Shown here one piece after another: positions 49,759 through 59,198 of a stretch of 64,000 bases of DNA (position 1 is its first letter; each line of letters begins with the position of its first letter). The notes beneath the pieces are model-generated. The model searched no databases, had not been told where the DNA came from, and saw nothing but the letters and a program-made list of their open reading frames with translations. This stretch comes from Dysosmobacter segnis (lineage in GTDB: Bacteria; Bacillota; Clostridia; Oscillospirales; Oscillospiraceae), in the NCBI RefSeq assembly GCF_014297285.1, contig NZ_JACOQI010000004.1, forward strand, positions 1-64,000, in the 5' to 3' direction. The translations under genes and the position numbers were made by a program.

Positions 49759-50514
49759 ATGAACTACACCGGAAGCATGATCCTGTTTATTTTTCTCGTC
49801 CAGTTGGCGGCGTACACCCTCAAGTGGCTCATTGGGTTCGGGAATCCCCTGATCTCCGCGCCGCTGCTGGCCATGCGGCTGGACAACACCCTGATCACAC
49901 CGGGCAGTCTGCTGCCGGATCTGGTCATCAACGGCCGGATCACCTGGCAAAACCGGAACAACTTCCGCTGGCGGGCCATCCTTCCCCTGCTGCTGGCCAT
50001 GGTGGCCGGGGTGGTCCCCGGGACCTGGCTGCTGCGCTTCTCCCTGCCTTGGATTATCAAAACGGTTTTGGGCGGCGTTGTGGTATTTCTGGGACTGGAA
50101 ATGGCCACTCGCCGGCTGCGCCCCATCCGCCCGGACCGTCGGGAGATCCCGTGGCTGCGGTATCTGGTGGCCTTCTTCTCCGGTATGTGCGCGGGGCTGT
50201 TCGGCATCAATATGTTTCTGGTAGCCTACCTTCAACGCACTGCCAAGGATTACGATGAATTCAAGGGCAGCATTTGCTTCCTCTTTCTGGGTGAAAACCT
50301 GTTCCGCACCGGGCTGTATCTCTGCACCGGGCTCCTGAACCGCTCCTCCCTGTGCTTCAGCCTTATCTCGCTGGCCGCCGCCTTCTGCGCCGCCCGGCTG
50401 GCCCGGCTCCTCTCCCCTCACATCAGCGGAGAGCGTCTGCAAAAGCTGTCCATCGTGTTTTTCCTGCTGGGCGGCGTCAGCATCATCGTGAAATCCGTTT
50501 TGCTGCATACATAA
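49759..50514 (+). CDS. TSUP (TauE/SafE) family permease
   Basis: This 251-residue protein has about eight membrane helices and the duplicated TSUP pattern: GFGNPLISAPLLAMRL in the first half and SGMCAGLFGINMFLVA in the second. Family members export sulfite, sulfonates or related organic anions. ATG 49759 follows GGGAGGGG. No sulfur genes are adjacent, so the substrate is not predictable. Confidence 0.8.
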   Translation: MNYTGSMILFIFLVQLAAYTLKWLIGFGNPLISAPLLAMRLDNTLITPGSLLPDLVINGRITWQNRNNFRWRAILPLLLAMVAGVVPGTWLLRFSLPWIIKTVLGGVVVFLGLEMATRRLRPIRPDRREIPWLRYLVAFFSGMCAGLFGINMFLVAYLQRTAKDYDEFKGSICFLFLGENLFRTGLYLCTGLLNRSSLCFSLISLAAAFCAARLARLLSPHISGERLQKLSIVFFLLGGVSIIVKSVLLHT

Positions 50515-50515
50515 G

Positions 50516-50551
50516 AAACGCTCCCGCACCTTTTCGGTGCGGGAGTGTTTT
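50516..50551. terminator. Bidirectional terminator between TSUP and tatD
   Basis: CTCCCGCACC/GGTGCGGGAG has a TTTTC loop, with A and T flanks, between convergent genes. Confidence 0.88.
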
Positions 50552-50555
50552 TATC

Positions 50556-51320
50556 TCAAATTCGGAACAGCCGTCTGCCGTTTTCCCACGTCACGCGGGT
50601 CATTTCCTCCGCCGTCACGCCCTTCCACTCCGCCAGCTTTTCGATCACATAGGGGAGATAGCGGCTGTCATTCCGCTTGCCCCGCATGGGTACCGGAGCC
50701 ATATAGGGAGCGTCCGTCTCCACCACCATCCGGTCCAGGGGCGTGATGGCCGCCACCTCCGGGGCCCGCTTTGCGTTTTTGTAGGTGATGGGCCCGTCGA
50801 AGCCCAGATACCAACCCCGCTTCAGCAGCTCCGCCGCCATCTCTGGTGAGCCGGAAAAGCAGTGGAACACGCCGGTGACGGTGGGAAATTCCTTGATGAT
50901 GGCAAGACAGTCCCCGTGGGCCTCCCGATCATGGACGATCACCGGCAAATCCAGCTCCGCCGCCAGTGCCAGCTGCTTGCGGAATACCGTCTGCTGAAAC
51001 GCTCTGGGCGGATTGTCCTCCCAGTAGTAGTCCAGTCCGATCTCCCCGATGGCCACCACCTTGGGCCGCTCCAAAAGCTGCCGCAGCTCCGTCAGGTCGC
51101 TGTCCTGAAAGCCGTCGCAGTCCTCCGGATGGACGCCCACGGCGGCGTACACATGCGGGTACCGTTCCGCCAGCTCTGCCGCCGCACGGGAGGAGGGCAG
51201 GTCGCATCCCGGGTCCAGCACCAGCCCCACGCCGACCCCCGGCATGGCGGAAAGGAGCGCATCCCGGTCGCTGTCAAAGCGGTCCGCGTCATAATGGGCA
51301 TGGGTATCAAAAATCGGCAT
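50556..51320 (-). CDS. tatD: TatD-family metal-dependent DNase
   Basis: This 254-residue TIM-barrel hydrolase has metal ligands DTHAHYD at the N-terminus, Glu in AIGEIGLDYYW, His in VIVHDR, His in GVFHCFSG and Asp in VVETDAPYM. TatD proteins act as 3'-5' exonucleases in repair and D-aminoacyl-related quality control. It stands alone on the minus strand between convergent and tandem neighbours. Confidence 0.93.
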   Translation of the reverse strand: MPIFDTHAHYDADRFDSDRDALLSAMPGVGVGLVLDPGCDLPSSRAAAELAERYPHVYAAVGVHPEDCDGFQDSDLTELRQLLERPKVVAIGEIGLDYYWEDNPPRAFQQTVFRKQLALAAELDLPVIVHDREAHGDCLAIIKEFPTVTGVFHCFSGSPEMAAELLKRGWYLGFDGPITYKNAKRAPEVAAITPLDRMVVETDAPYMAPVPMRGKRNDSRYLPYVIEKLAEWKGVTAEEMTRVTWENGRRLFRI

Positions 51321-51377
51321 AATCCTCTACCTCGTTCGTTTTTTGTTCCAGTATACACGGAAAGCGGCCGTTTGAAA

Positions 51378-51406
51378 AGAAAAACCGTGGGAGGACCCAC
51401 GGTTTT
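51378..51406 (-). terminator. Terminator of the pst-pho operon
   Basis: AAAACCGTGGG/CCCACGGTTTT is followed by T-rich sequence on the minus strand, just after the phoR stop. Confidence 0.82.
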
Positions 51407-51413
51407 CCGAAGT

Positions 51414-53078
51414 TCATTCTGTTGGCTCCTTGGGCAGCGTCACCGTGATCACGGTTCCCTTCCCCGGCTGGCTTTCCAGCCGGAGGGTACCGTGGTGATA
51501 CGCTACGGCGTGTTTCACGATGGACAGCCCCAGCCCCGTGCCACCAATGGCCCGGGAATGGCTCTTATCCACCCGGTAAAACCGCTCAAAGACCCGGCTC
51601 TGATCCCCCTCCGGGATGCCGATGCCGGTATCCCGAACCAAGAGGGTCACGTCCCGATCCGTTTCCGCCACCTCTACGGTGACGCTTCCGCCGGGGACGT
51701 TGTACTTCACGGCGTTCTCGCAGAGGTTTCGGGCGATCTCGTACAGCAGTCGCCGAACGCCGAAAACCGTTCCGGCGATGCCGGTCACGGAAATGTGCAC
51801 CGCTTGTGCCGCCGCCTGTGCTGTCAGAGAGCGGGCCGCCTCCTGCGCCAACTCCAAAACGGATACCTGCTCATGGGGCAACGCACCGCCCTCGTCCAAC
51901 TGGGACAGGCGGAGAATATCGTTGATCAGCGCCACCAGCCGGTCCGCCTCCTGATGGATGCGGCTCAGGAACCGGAGCTGGTCCTCCGGCTTCACCAGAC
52001 CGTTTTCCAGCAATTCCGCGCTGCCGATAATGGACTGCAAGGGCGTTTTCAGTTCGTGAGACACGTTGGCGGTGAACTCCCGCCGCATCCGCTCGGCTTC
52101 CGCCTGCTCCGTCACATCAAAGGCCAGCAAAACCGTACCCAGCACCTTGCCGTTGGATTCGATACGGCTGAAATCAAGCTGGTATTCCCGGCCTCGCCGC
52201 TCTGCCCGCAGCTGACTGTGCCCGGTCTCGGCGGCAGCATGGATGGCGGCGGTCAGGTCCGGATGGCGGTCCACTGTCAAGAAATCCTGTCCTACGCAGG
52301 TACCGTCCGCATGAAACAGTGCTTGGGCCGCCGGATTGATGCTGAGGATGCGCCCGCCGTGGTCCAGCAGCACCAGACCTTCCCGCATACTGCCGGTGAT
52401 CTGTTCAAATTCGTCCTGCCGCTGCCGGAGGTCTCTGGTCCGGTGGCGGATCTCCTGCTGCTGGGCGTAGACCCGCCCCAACAGCGGAGACAGCTCCTCA
52501 TAGGCGTTGTTGTCCAGCGGGTGCTCCAGATCCAGCCGGTTCAGCGGCTCCACCACCCGTCGGGCCGCCCGGCTCGCCAAGAGTGCGGAAAGTCCCACCG
52601 CCAACAGTGCCACCACGATGACGGCGTGGAGCATCCCAAGAACCAGCATCCATACCGTTTTCTGACTGCCGGAAATGCGGAGCACAGAGCCGTCCGTCAG
52701 GCGCACCGCCTGATAGAGCATCTTTTCCGTCAGCGTCTCGGAATAGCGGGCGCTGCTGCCGCTGCCGCCGGTGAGCGCCTCCCGGATCTCCTCCCGCTGG
52801 CCATGATTTTCCATGGGCTGCGTATCCGTTCGGGTGTCATACAGCACTGTGCCGTCCGATGCCACCCAGGTCAGCCGCTCCGCCGTGTCCCGGACGCGGG
52901 CCAGATAGTCCGCGCCGTCCGCTTCCACCGCCGCCGCAGCCAGTGTCAGTTCTGTCTGAAGCTGCTGTTCCCGCACCGTGGCGAAATAGGTGTAAAGGCA
53001 GCCGGTGATCACCAGCAGCGATGCCAGCAGCACCGTCAGTGACGCCGCCAGAGTTGAACGAAAGATCTTCCCGGTCAT
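51414..53078 (-). CDS. phoR: PhoR-type sensor histidine kinase
   Basis: This 554-residue membrane kinase has a first helix (about 10-30), an extracellular segment, and a second helix (about 155-175). A HAMP-like linker and PAS domain (SMREGLVLLDHGGRILSINPAAQALF) follow. The catalytic end has HisKA with phosphorylated His in NVSHELKTPL and an HATPase (NLCENAVKYN, RDTGIGIP, GGTGLGLSIV). It senses phosphate limitation, usually through the PstSCAB-PhoU complex, and phosphorylates PhoP. It overlaps phoP by ATGA. Confidence 0.94.
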   Translation of the reverse strand: MTGKIFRSTLAASLTVLLASLLVITGCLYTYFATVREQQLQTELTLAAAAVEADGADYLARVRDTAERLTWVASDGTVLYDTRTDTQPMENHGQREEIREALTGGSGSSARYSETLTEKMLYQAVRLTDGSVLRISGSQKTVWMLVLGMLHAVIVVALLAVGLSALLASRAARRVVEPLNRLDLEHPLDNNAYEELSPLLGRVYAQQQEIRHRTRDLRQRQDEFEQITGSMREGLVLLDHGGRILSINPAAQALFHADGTCVGQDFLTVDRHPDLTAAIHAAAETGHSQLRAERRGREYQLDFSRIESNGKVLGTVLLAFDVTEQAEAERMRREFTANVSHELKTPLQSIIGSAELLENGLVKPEDQLRFLSRIHQEADRLVALINDILRLSQLDEGGALPHEQVSVLELAQEAARSLTAQAAAQAVHISVTGIAGTVFGVRRLLYEIARNLCENAVKYNVPGGSVTVEVAETDRDVTLLVRDTGIGIPEGDQSRVFERFYRVDKSHSRAIGGTGLGLSIVKHAVAYHHGTLRLESQPGKGTVITVTLPKEPTE

Positions 53079-53749
53079 AGGCCGATCTCCATACGGTAGC
53101 CCACGTTCCGAACGGTCTCGATCAGCTTGCCGTAGGCCCCTAACTTCTGCCGCAGGGTGCGGATGTGCATATCCAGTGTGCGGCTGTCATCCATGTACTC
53201 CATATTCCACACCTGTGTGAATAGCTGTTCTCTGGTGAATGCCATTCCCGGATGGGACAGAAACAGCCGCAAAAGCTCAAACTCCTTATAAGTGAGCTGG
53301 AGCCGCTGGCCGTCCGCCGTCACGGTGCGGCAGTCCAGGTCCATAGAAAGGCCCCCGGCAGAGAGCACATGGCCCGTATCGGCGGGATGACACCGCCGCA
53401 GCACCGCCTTCACCCGGGAAACCATCTCCATGACGCCGAAGGGCTTCACCAGATAGTCGTCGGCCCCTAAGTCCAGACTTTGAATTTTGTCATATTCCGC
53501 GCCCTTGGCCGTGGCCATGATGACGGGGATGTCCCGCAAGGCCGGTGCGGCCTTCATCTTTTTCAGCAGAGACACACCGTCCTCCCCCGGCAGCATCACG
53601 TCCAGCAGCACCAGCTCCGGCGTTTCCGTCTGCAGCGCCTCCCAGAAGGATGCTCCATCGTCAAAGCCTCTGGCCTCAAAGCCGGTGGATGTCAGGGCGT
53701 ACAGCTCAATATCCCGGATACTGGCGTCGTCCTCCACGCACCAGATCAT
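53075..53749 (-). CDS. phoP: PhoP/PhoB-type response regulator
   Basis: This 224-residue OmpR-family regulator has the receiver acidic pair ED near residue 6, phospho-acceptor Asp in ELVLLDVMLPGEDG, and Lys in DDYLVKPFG. The DNA-binding winged helix follows from about residue 130 (YKEFELLRLFLSHPGMAFTREQL). It should bind the direct repeats before pstS at 58118-58157. It is 11 nt from phoU. Confidence 0.94.
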   Translation of the reverse strand: MIWCVEDDASIRDIELYALTSTGFEARGFDDGASFWEALQTETPELVLLDVMLPGEDGVSLLKKMKAAPALRDIPVIMATAKGAEYDKIQSLDLGADDYLVKPFGVMEMVSRVKAVLRRCHPADTGHVLSAGGLSMDLDCRTVTADGQRLQLTYKEFELLRLFLSHPGMAFTREQLFTQVWNMEYMDDSRTLDMHIRTLRQKLGAYGKLIETVRNVGYRMEIGL

Positions 53750-53759
53750 AGCAATCTCC

Positions 53760-54416
53760 TTATGTCAGTGTGATTTCGTCCTTGTGGGTCCCGGTCACGG
53801 AGTAAATGACCCACTCGGCAATGTTCGTGGCGTGATCGCCGATGCGCTCGTAGTACTTGGCGATCATCAGCAGGTCCAGGGCGTATTCGCCGTCTGCCGG
53901 GTCCGCCGCGATCTTTCCGATCAGGCTCTGCTTGACCCGGGCAAACTGCTCGTCCACAACGTCATCCGCCGCGATGACCTTTTTCGCCAACATTATATCA
54001 CATTTCACATAGGCGTCCACACTTTCCGTCACCATTTGTATGACCGCCTTCGCCATTTCCTTCAAAAGGGCGTCGTTTTCCGCCTGCCTCCCGTCTAAAA
54101 AGGCTACGATCTCTGCGATGTCCTCCGCCTGATCGCCGATGCGCTCCATGTCGGTGATCATCTTCAATGCGGCGGAGATCTGCCGCAGATCCCGGGCCAC
54201 CGGCTGCTGCCGCAAAAGCAGCTTCAGGCAGAGGTTTTCGATCTCCCGCTCCTTGTGGTCGATCTCGCTGTCCAGAGGAGCTACCTTGGAGGCCAGCGCC
54301 GTGTCCCCCTCCGTCAGCGCCTGAGAGGACAGGGCGATGACCTCCTCGCACAGCGCCCCCATCTCGATCATCTCGTGGTTGAGCTGCAAAAGCTGTTCGT
54401 CGAATTTACTGCGCAT
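53760..54416 (-). CDS. phoU: Phosphate transport regulator PhoU
   Basis: This 218-residue all-helical protein has two three-helix bundles. The metal-binding repeat appears as DMERIGDQAEDIAE and KYYERIGDHATNIAEW. It links the Pst transporter to PhoR and dampens the response when phosphate is ample. ATG 54416 is used, and a TTG three codons earlier is too close to the GGGAGG box. It starts just past the pstB stop. Confidence 0.95.
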   Translation of the reverse strand: MRSKFDEQLLQLNHEMIEMGALCEEVIALSSQALTEGDTALASKVAPLDSEIDHKEREIENLCLKLLLRQQPVARDLRQISAALKMITDMERIGDQAEDIAEIVAFLDGRQAENDALLKEMAKAVIQMVTESVDAYVKCDIMLAKKVIAADDVVDEQFARVKQSLIGKIAADPADGEYALDLLMIAKYYERIGDHATNIAEWVIYSVTGTHKDEITLT

Positions 54417-54417
54417 C

Positions 54418-55173
54418 TTACCCAAACCTCCCGGTGATGTAATCCTCCGTCCGTTTGTCGGCGGGGGTGGAAAACAGCTGCTCTGTCTTGCCGAACTCCA
54501 CCAGCTCCCCCAGCAGGAAAAAGGCGGTGTTGTCGGAAATACGGGCGGCCTGCTGCATATTGTGGGTCACCATGACCACGGTGTACTGGCTTTTCAGCTC
54601 CGCCGCCAGATCCTCAATTTTAGAGGTGGAGATGGGATCCAGAGCGCTGGTGGATTCGTCCATCAGCAGCACCTCCGGCTCCACCGCCAAAGCCCGGGCG
54701 ATGCACAGCCGCTGCTGCTGACCGCCGGAAAGCCCCAAGGCGCTTTTCTTCAGCCGGTCCTTTACCTCGTCCCAGATAGCGGCGGAACGCAGAGAGTTCT
54801 CCACAATCTCGTCCAGCTTCACCCGGTTTCGGATGCCGTGGGTCCGGGGGCCGTAGGCCACGTTATCGTAAATGCTCATAGGGAATGGGTTGGCCTTCTG
54901 AAACACCATGCCGATCTGCTTGCGGAGCCATGTGGGGTCCACAGAGCTGCCGTAGAGGTCCTGTCCGTGGAAATCCACCTCGCCGGTGATCTTCACCGAG
55001 GGGATCAGGTCGTTCATCCGGTTCAGCGTCCGCAGGAAGGTAGACTTGCCGCAGCCGGAGGGACCGATGAAGGCGGTGATCTCGTGTTCGGGAATGGCGA
55101 TGGATACATCGTGGAGGGCATGGTTGGGGCCATACCAGAGATTCAGTTTTTTTGCTTCCAAAATCGGTTCCAT
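54418..55173 (-). CDS. pstB: Phosphate ABC transporter ATP-binding protein
   Basis: This 251-residue ATPase has Walker [10 protein letters not shown], signature [13 protein letters not shown], Walker [14 protein letters not shown] and switch His VTHNMQQA. The LNRMNDLIP stretch is characteristic of PstB. It lies 9 nt after pstA. Confidence 0.97.
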   Translation of the reverse strand: MEPILEAKKLNLWYGPNHALHDVSIAIPEHEITAFIGPSGCGKSTFLRTLNRMNDLIPSVKITGEVDFHGQDLYGSSVDPTWLRKQIGMVFQKANPFPMSIYDNVAYGPRTHGIRNRVKLDEIVENSLRSAAIWDEVKDRLKKSALGLSGGQQQRLCIARALAVEPEVLLMDESTSALDPISTSKIEDLAAELKSQYTVVMVTHNMQQAARISDNTAFFLLGELVEFGKTEQLFSTPADKRTEDYITGRFG

Positions 55174-55182
55174 AGGGTCTCC

Positions 55183-56037
55183 TCAATTCTTTTTCAGCTT
55201 CCGCCCCAGAAACACGGCGGAGAGGTTGATGAGCAGGGTCAACAGCATCAGAATGGTGGCGATGGAGAAGGCCACCGCCGTCTCGCCCCGTTCGTTGGCG
55301 TAGACGTACAAGGCCACCGTCAGCGTGGCGGAGGAGGAATGAAGGGCCGTGAAGAAATCGTTGAGCACCAGACCAAACCCGGCGGTGTACAGCAGCGCCG
55401 CGCTTTCCCCCACGATGCGGCCGACGGCCAAAATGCAGCCGGTGACGATGCCGTCGATGGCGTTGGACAGCACCACGGTACGGACCATGCGCCACTTTCC
55501 GGCCCCCAGCCCCAATGCTCCCTCCCGGTAGGACTGGGGTACGGTTTTCAGGCTCTCCTGAGTGGTGCGAAGAATGGTAGGTAGAATCATCACCACCAGA
55601 GTCAGTCCACCCGCCAGCACGCCTGCCTGCAAATTCATTTTCTGCACGAAAAACAGCATCCCTACCAGACCGAAAATAATGGAGGGGATCCCCGTCAGGG
55701 TCTCGGCAGCGAACTCAATGAGGCTCACCAGCCGCCGGTTTTCCGCGTACTCCGTCAGATAGATGGCGGCCCCCACGCCCAAGGGCAGAACGATGACCAT
55801 GGCCGCCAAAATGATATACAGAGTGTTGAGAATGTTTGGTAAAATACCGATCGTATTCTTAATATAGCTGGTCTGGCCGGACAGCAGCTCCCAGGTCAGC
55901 CCCGGGATCCCCCGGCAGAAAATGTAGCCGATCAAAAACACCAGCAGCGCGCAGGTCAGTCCGGCGCATAGCCACACCAGCGCACGCATCCCCCGGTTGT
56001 AGACCCGGCGGCGAAGGGATAAGGTTTGTCCGTTCAT
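55183..56037 (-). CDS. pstA: Phosphate ABC transporter permease PstA
   Basis: This 284-residue permease has six membrane helices. It shows GVGAAIYLTEYAENRRL and the EAA-type loop ALGLGAGKWRMVRTVVLSNA that contacts PstB. It starts one base past the pstC stop codon. Confidence 0.95.
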   Translation of the reverse strand: MNGQTLSLRRRVYNRGMRALVWLCAGLTCALLVFLIGYIFCRGIPGLTWELLSGQTSYIKNTIGILPNILNTLYIILAAMVIVLPLGVGAAIYLTEYAENRRLVSLIEFAAETLTGIPSIIFGLVGMLFFVQKMNLQAGVLAGGLTLVVMILPTILRTTQESLKTVPQSYREGALGLGAGKWRMVRTVVLSNAIDGIVTGCILAVGRIVGESAALLYTAGFGLVLNDFFTALHSSSATLTVALYVYANERGETAVAFSIATILMLLTLLINLSAVFLGRKLKKN

Positions 56038-56038
56038 G

Positions 56039-56998
56039 TCAGCCCTCCTTCCGGTTCTTAACGCACACGTTCAGAAACACATTGATGAGCATGATAAAGA
56101 GGAACAGCACCAGGCCGATGGAATAAAGCGCCTGCTGATACAGGCTTCCTACACTGGCGTAGGCCATGCCGGAGATAATGCCGGTGGTGAGAAAGCGCAC
56201 CGGCGTAAACAGCCCCGGCATATTGGACACGTTGCCCGCCACCAGAATGATGGCCATCGCCTCACCGATGGCCCGGCCCACGCCCAGCACCACCGCCGCC
56301 GCGATGCCGCTGCGGGCGGCGTGGACGCTGACCCGGAAATAGGTCTCCATCTCCGCCGCGCCTAAGGCGAGACTGGCCTCCTCGTACTCCTTTGGAACGG
56401 CCCGGAGCGCCGTTTCCGACACGTTGATGATGGAGGGCAGGATCATAATAGCCAGCACGATCATAGCGGCCAGCAGGCAGGCGCCGGAGCTGAGGTGGAA
56501 CAGGTTCCGGATGGCCGGCACCAGCACGATCATGCCCACCAGACCGTACACCACCGACGGGATGCCCGCTAACAGCTGTACCGCCGTGCGGATCACCGCC
56601 GCCAGCTTCGGTGGGGCCACCTTCGCCAGAAATACAGCAGTCAGCAGTCCCACAGGAACGCCGATGACAATGGCACCGGCAGTGCCGTAAACAGAGGTCA
56701 GGATAAAGGGCAGAATTCCGTACTGTGCGCCGGTGGTGGTGTTGGTGGGGTCCCAGACCTTGCCCAACAGGAATTGAAACAGGCCGATCTGCCGAATGGC
56801 GGGCAGACCGGAGAGAATCAGATAAATGCTGATGAGCAGCACAAAGGCCACCGCCACGATGCCGCACAGCAAAAAAATCAAATGGATGATCTGTTCCACG
56901 GTTTTGCGGGCGCGGTAGCTGCTCCGCTCCGGTGTATGCGGGGGATTTGTAATACTTTCCACCGCGTTGACGGCGGTCAAAATTACGTCAGAGTCCAT
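56039..56998 (-). CDS. pstC: Phosphate ABC transporter permease PstC
   Basis: This 319-residue permease has six helices plus an N-terminal cytosolic extension of about 35 residues. It shows GTAGAIVIGVPVGLLTAVFLA, AGIPSVVYGLVGM and the EAA-like loop EASLALGAAEMETYF. It is separated from pstS by 176 bp holding several hairpins, which usually let pstS mRNA outlast the permease part. Confidence 0.95.
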   Translation of the reverse strand: MDSDVILTAVNAVESITNPPHTPERSSYRARKTVEQIIHLIFLLCGIVAVAFVLLISIYLILSGLPAIRQIGLFQFLLGKVWDPTNTTTGAQYGILPFILTSVYGTAGAIVIGVPVGLLTAVFLAKVAPPKLAAVIRTAVQLLAGIPSVVYGLVGMIVLVPAIRNLFHLSSGACLLAAMIVLAIMILPSIINVSETALRAVPKEYEEASLALGAAEMETYFRVSVHAARSGIAAAVVLGVGRAIGEAMAIILVAGNVSNMPGLFTPVRFLTTGIISGMAYASVGSLYQQALYSIGLVLFLFIMLINVFLNVCVKNRKEG

Positions 56999-57024
56999 GC
57001 TAGGCTCCTTTCTTGTTTTTCACG

Positions 57025-57061
57025 GGAACAGCCTCCACCCACAGCTATGGATGGAGGCGGA
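57025..57061 (-). promoter_or_regulatory. Hairpin in the pstC leader
   Basis: CCGCCTCCATCC/GGTGGAGGC pairs around ATAGCTGTG on the minus strand, about 30 nt before pstC. Confidence 0.4.
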
Positions 57062-57069
57062 CTTGTCAT

Positions 57070-57173
57070 GCTGCGGGAAGAAGGGGTGTGTGCGGGGAAC
57101 CCAGGAAGGGTTCCCTGCACTTTTTTAATCGCCCGGATTTCAGCCTTTGCTGAAATCCATGCCTGTCGCTGAA
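57070..57173 (-). repeat. Diverged relative of the structured repeat (copy C), after pstS
   Basis: Read on the minus strand right after the pstS stop codon, it begins TTCAGCG like copies A and B. It has a perfect stem GGATTTCAGC/GCTGAAATCC, then GCGATTAAA, a second hairpin with ACCCTTCCTGGGT, and a CCGCACACACCCCTTCTTCCCGC-type pyrimidine tail. The order of elements matches, but sequence identity is low outside the second hairpin and tail, and the 3' terminal repeat is not clear. It may act as an intercistronic stabiliser or attenuator between pstS and pstC. Confidence 0.45.
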
Positions 57174-57174
57174 T

Positions 57175-58050
57175 TTATTTCGCGACAGGCACCGCACCAG
57201 CAGCCTTGATCAGCTGGCTGGCAGCGGAAGAGGTAGCGTAGTCGAAGAATGCCTGGGCTGCGGGAGACAGGTTCTCGCCGGTCTTGGTCACCAGCACGAA
57301 GGGCCGCTGAATGGCGTAGCTGCCGTCCAGAACGGTGGCTTCCGTGCAGGCCACGCCGCCTACGGTGACGGCCTTGACGGTGTTCTTACCCTCCACAGCG
57401 GAGAGGGATGCGTAACCGATGGCGTTGGGGTTGCCGGCAACCGCCTCGATGACGCCGCCGGTGGAGGTCAGCTCCTGATCCAGCTTGCAGGCATCCTTGG
57501 TGCCGGTGATGGACTCGAAGCCGTCCCGGGTGCCGCTGCCCGCCTCACGGCCGATGCAGGAGATGGTACCGGCGTCGCCGCCCACCTCGCTCCAGTCGGT
57601 GATCTCACCGGTGAAGATCTTGCCGATCTGCTCCACTGTCAGATCCGCCACCTTGCTGTCGGCATTGACGATGACAGCGATGCCGTCCAGCGCCACGATG
57701 GTCTCGGTCAGACCGCCGGCCTTCTCCTCGTCCTTCAGGGCGCGGGAGGCAAGGCCGATGTCGGCGCTGCCGTTGCTGGCAGCCTCAATGCCTGCGCCGG
57801 AGCCGGTAGGATCATAGGTGACGGTGACGCCGCTGTTGTCGGCCATGAACTGCTCACTCAGAGCGCCGATGACCTTTTCCATAGAGGTGGAGCCGTTGGT
57901 GGACACGCTGCCGGAGAGGGCGGCGGGAGCCTCCGTCTGCGCGCTGCTGTCCGTGTTGGTATCGGCGGGCGTTTCCGTCTTGGAGCCGCAGCCGGTGAGG
58001 GCCGCCAGGCTCAAGGCCAGGGTCAAAATCAATGCAAGTGTCTTTTTCAT
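57175..58050 (-). CDS. pstS: Phosphate-binding lipoprotein PstS
   Basis: This 291-residue substrate-binding protein has lipobox LTGC (Cys21), an acidic linker, and phosphate-site segments (NGSTSMEK, DPTGSGAGIEA, GREAGSGTRDGFE). It delivers phosphate to PstCA at the outer face of the membrane. First gene of pstSCAB-phoU-phoP-phoR, behind a Pho box. GGAAGAC precedes the ATG. Confidence 0.96.
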   Translation of the reverse strand: MKKTLALILTLALSLAALTGCGSKTETPADTNTDSSAQTEAPAALSGSVSTNGSTSMEKVIGALSEQFMADNSGVTVTYDPTGSGAGIEAASNGSADIGLASRALKDEEKAGGLTETIVALDGIAVIVNADSKVADLTVEQIGKIFTGEITDWSEVGGDAGTISCIGREAGSGTRDGFESITGTKDACKLDQELTSTGGVIEAVAGNPNAIGYASLSAVEGKNTVKAVTVGGVACTEATVLDGSYAIQRPFVLVTKTGENLSPAAQAFFDYATSSAASQLIKAAGAVPVAK

Positions 58051-58117
58051 GTTTGTCTTCCTTTTTTATTTGATATTTGGGTTTTCCCCTTTTCACATTG
58101 TCAGTGTACCGGCTGTA

Positions 58118-58157
58118 TGTAAAGGACAAAAGACAAACCATGTAAAATCCATGTCAA
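58118..58157 (-). promoter_or_regulatory. Pho box upstream of pstS
   Basis: On the minus strand TTGACA (58152-58157), TTTACA (58141-58146), TGTCTT (58130-58135) and TTTACA (58118-58123) are spaced by 5, 5 and 6 bp. These near 11-bp direct repeats are the arrangement bound by PhoP in Firmicutes. A TACACT at 58103-58108 may serve as -10. Confidence 0.72.
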
Positions 58158-58256
58158 ATCGTTCCGCAAATCACTTCTCTGCCGAAAAAAAGCAGAGAAA
58201 AAGCGCCTTTCCGCAATGCGGAAAGACGCTTTTTGAAGCACAAACAGTCGATTCGG

Positions 58257-59198
58257 TTATCGCTGACCCTTGTCGTAGGGAATACCCTCCGCCTTGGGCG
58301 CGCGGGAATTCTTGGAGGTAAAGGCCAGCACGATCAGGGAGATGATGTAGGGCAGCATATTGTAAACGGAACTGGGAAGGTTCATGACCTTCAGGAAGGC
58401 AAAGCCGGTGTAGACGTTGCCCAAGGCCCGGAAAAAGCCGAACAGCAACGCTGCCAGCGCGATGCGCTGGGGCTTCCACTGGCCGAAGATCATCACCGCC
58501 AGAGACAGGAAGCCAAAGCCAGCCACGCCGTACTCAAACCGCCACTCGGACACACCGGCGGTGATGAACACGATGCCGCCCAAGCCGCCCAAGAAACCGG
58601 AGATCAGCACACCGGCCCAGCGCATTTTATAGACGTTGATACCCACGCTGTCCGCCGCCTGAGGATGCTCGCCGCAGGCCATGAGCCGCAGGCCGAACCG
58701 TGTCTTGTACAGCAGCACATAGGAGGCTACCAGCAAAAGCGCCGTAATGAGCATGAACCAGCTGAACTCAAAGGAGCCGATGTTCACGGTAAATGCCTTT
58801 TTGGCACCGGCGTACTGAATGATGGAGGACACGTCATCGGGATTGGCCGCAGTGTTGATGGCCTTGACAATGACGGTGGCCCCAGCGGTGCCCAGCAGGT
58901 TCAAAGCTGTGCCTACCAACGTCTGATCTGCCTTGAAGTTGATACAGGCCACAGCCAGCAGGCAGGAATACACCATGCCCACCGCGGCGGAAACCAGCAC
59001 CACTGCCAGGATCGTCACAAAATGAGAGCTGTTCTCTCCCAGATAGCGCATCGTCAGGGCACCGCCCAGAGCGCCCATGATCATGATGCCCTCCAGACCC
59101 AGATTGATCACGCCGGAGTGCTCGGAGAAGCAGCCGCCCAGAGCCACCAGGATCAGCACGGAGGCAAAGATCAGGGTATATTGCAGCAGCAAACTCAT
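58257..59198 (-). CDS. Nucleoside ABC transporter permease (NupQ/YufQ-like)
   Basis: This 313-residue permease has about nine membrane helices and the basic-sugar/nucleoside branch pattern (FSEHSGVINLGLEGIMIMGAL, GINVYKMRWAGVLISGFLGGLGG). With its partner and the BMP lipoprotein it imports nucleosides. It overlaps the upstream permease by 4 nt. Confidence 0.88.
   Translation of the reverse strand: MSLLLQYTLIFASVLILVALGGCFSEHSGVINLGLEGIMIMGALGGALTMRYLGENSSHFVTILAVVLVSAAVGMVYSCLLAVACINFKADQTLVGTALNLLGTAGATVIVKAINTAANPDDVSSIIQYAGAKKAFTVNIGSFEFSWFMLITALLLVASYVLLYKTRFGLRLMACGEHPQAADSVGINVYKMRWAGVLISGFLGGLGGIVFITAGVSEWRFEYGVAGFGFLSLAVMIFGQWKPQRIALAALLFGFFRALGNVYTGFAFLKVMNLPSSVYNMLPYIISLIVLAFTSKNSRAPKAEGIPYDKGQR

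Noticed and set aside
50862..53042. 726-codon plus-strand frame across tatD and phoR
   Set aside because: It spans two well-supported opposite-strand genes and shows no domain pattern.
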